From JAJUFS01 sp036381175 (lineage in GTDB: Bacteria; Pseudomonadota; Gammaproteobacteria; Natronospirales; JAJUFS01), in contig DASVDI010000027.1 of NCBI GenBank assembly GCA_036381175.1, positions 18,918 through 82,917 of the forward strand: a DNA stretch of 64,000 nt, written 5' to 3'. Under the pieces are notes generated by a model. The model worked only from the letters and a program-made list of their open reading frames with translations, had not been told where the DNA came from and searched no databases. How positions within the stretch are numbered: the stretch's first letter is position 1; each line of letters begins with the position of its first letter. This document shows, one piece after another, positions 62,931-64,000 of the stretch. Position numbers and translations under genes: made by a program.

Positions 62931-64000
62931 CAGTCCGCCACACCGTGATTTAGCGGATCACCAAGCAGGTCCGCATCGCGGAATTCATCCAGCGCACCGG
63001 CAAGACGGCGAACCTCTTCCATTCCGGTAATGCCTTGCAAGGCGTACTCGAGTGCGACGTTCACCAAGGGCCGATAGGCCTTGTTCTCGCGCATTGCCTG
63101 TGTGAACGCGCGAGGATCACGATCGCGCACGGCGGCGGAAAGTTCGGCATTCATCTCGAGGATTTCGTAAACACCGATGCGCCCGCGGTAGCCGGTCTGG
63201 CTGCAGTACGCGCAACCCGTGCCCCGCTTGAACACGGCATTTTCCGGAATCGCGCCGCCCGACAAACCTTCGACGAGCGCTCGCTCGCGCGCATCCGGTT
63301 CATAAACCTGTTCGCAGCTTTCACAAACGCGCCGCACGAGCCGCTGTGCGATCACCGCATCCAGCGCGCTCGCGATCATGTAGCCTTCCGCGCCCATGTC
63401 GATCAGCCGGTTGATGGTCGCGATCGCATCCGTGGTGTGCAGCGTCGAGAGAACAAGGTGGCCGGTGATCGCGGCGCGCAGTGCAATTTCCGCCGTTTCC
63501 TTGTCACGAATTTCGCCGACCATGATGACGTCCGGGTCCTGGCGCAGCGCGGTGCGCAGCACGCGCGCGAAATCCAGACCGATCTTCTGATGCACCTGCA
63601 CCTGGTTGATGCGCGGCAAGCAATATTCCACCGGATCTTCAACGGTAATGATTTTCGTGTTCGCGCGGTTGATGCGGTTCAGCGCGGAATACAATGTTGT
63701 CGTCTTGCCCGAACCGGTTGGTCCGGTCACCAGCAGCATGCCGGACGGGCGCTGAACGAGATTCACGAAACGGCGCAGCATCGCCGGCGGCATGCCGAGT
63801 TCGTCCAGCTCCAGCAAGCCGGCGGATTGATCCAGCAGGCGCATCACCACGGTTTCACCGTGCTGCACCGGCATGGTGGAAACGCGCACGTCGAGCGTTT
63901 TTGTCTTGACGCGAATGGTGAAACGTCCGTCCTGCGGCAGGCGTTTCTCTGCGATGTCGAGTCCGGACATCAGTTTCAGGCGCGTCACCAGCGCGCCGGA
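62930..64000 (-). CDS. mshE: MSHA pilus assembly ATPase MshE, N-terminal part outside window
   Basis: The visible 356 or so residues are the C-terminal PilB/GspE-type motor domain, open to the window edge. Walker A GPTGSGKTTTLYSAL, Asp box ITVEDPVEY, Walker B DPDVIMVGEIRDKETAE, His box HLVLSTLHTTDA and a tetracysteine zinc motif (CESC...CAYC) are intact. MshE drives pilus extension; its missing N-terminus would hold the c-di-GMP-binding domain known in this family. Confidence 0.92.
   Translation of the reverse strand, partial: SGALVTRLKLMSGLDIAEKRLPQDGRFTIRVKTKTLDVRVSTMPVQHGETVVMRLLDQSAGLLELDELGMPPAMLRRFVNLVQRPSGMLLVTGPTGSGKTTTLYSALNRINRANTKIITVEDPVEYCLPRINQVQVHQKIGLDFARVLRTALRQDPDVIMVGEIRDKETAEIALRAAITGHLVLSTLHTTDAIATINRLIDMGAEGYMIASALDAVIAQRLVRRVCESCEQVYEPDARERALVEGLSGGAIPENAVFKRGTGCAYCSQTGYRGRIGVYEILEMNAELSAAVRDRDPRAFTQAMRENKAYRPLVNVALEYALQGITGMEEVRRLAGALDEFRDADLLGDPLNHGVAD

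Overview
The window is a chromosomal replication-origin segment of a GC-rich gammaproteobacterium. The core order (yidC, yidD, rnpA, rpmH facing dnaA, dnaN, recF, gyrB, then plsC, gmhB, glyS, glyQ reversed) resembles the Pseudomonas/Xanthomonas arrangement. An Oar-like TonB receptor, a DUF6502 protein, MSHA pilus genes and GTAG-type REP palindromes fit the Xanthomonadales/Nevskiales/Steroidobacter neighbourhood. That placement is inference; no rRNA is present to confirm it.

Region by region: 1-2.8 kb holds the end of a degenerate GGDEF protein converging on a PAS-PAS-GGDEF-EAL protein. 3-7.9 kb is a patchwork of small membrane proteins (DUF2784, DUF4177, a second YidD-like protein, TM2), a fused nucleotidyltransferase-HEPN protein, a HicAB toxin-antitoxin pair and a frameshifted gene. 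7.9-13.6 kb is a propionate block: prpB, prpC, three small or GNAT genes, prpD, preceded by an AcuI-type acrylyl-CoA reductase. 13.7-17.7 kb has an HD-GYP protein, DUF6502, a metallo-beta-lactamase-fold hydrolase and a SIMPL lipoprotein. 17.7-25.2 kb is an oligopeptide ABC operon with two substrate-binding proteins.

25.3-39.5 kb contains the tRNA-modification and membrane-insertion genes mnmG, mnmE, yidC, yidD, rnpA and rpmH. Accessory genes are inserted among them: an exported hydrolase, an ABC exporter, an Oar-like TonB receptor and a hydrolase-OsmC fusion. The likely oriC lies between dnaA and dnaN (41.1-41.4 kb), where DnaA boxes and an AT-rich tract are visible. 50.4-55.3 kb is the nitrogen-control block: glnA with a textbook sigma-54 promoter and two NtrC-type sites, a DUF4124 gene, then ntrB and ntrC with an NtrC-like palindrome over the predicted -10 box. 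55.3-64 kb is an MSHA-type type IV pilus cluster read leftward (mshE, mshG, a pseudopilin, a membrane protein, mshA, mshC, mshD, mshO, mshP, mshQ); mshE is cut by the window end.

Functional links: peptide uptake (TonB receptor, exported peptidase-like hydrolase, Opp importer), propionyl-CoA disposal (AcuI and the methylcitrate cycle), nitrogen assimilation (GlnA, NtrBC) and surface attachment with c-di-GMP enzymes. No CRISPR array, rRNA or tRNA gene, prophage or intact transposon was seen. The less ordinary signals are a REP palindrome that codes for part of a prepilin leader, an rnpA gene without a standard start codon, nested regulatory palindromes before ntrB and prpB, a second YidD-like gene beside a TM2 protein, and an unexplained 350-bp stretch near 30.9 kb.
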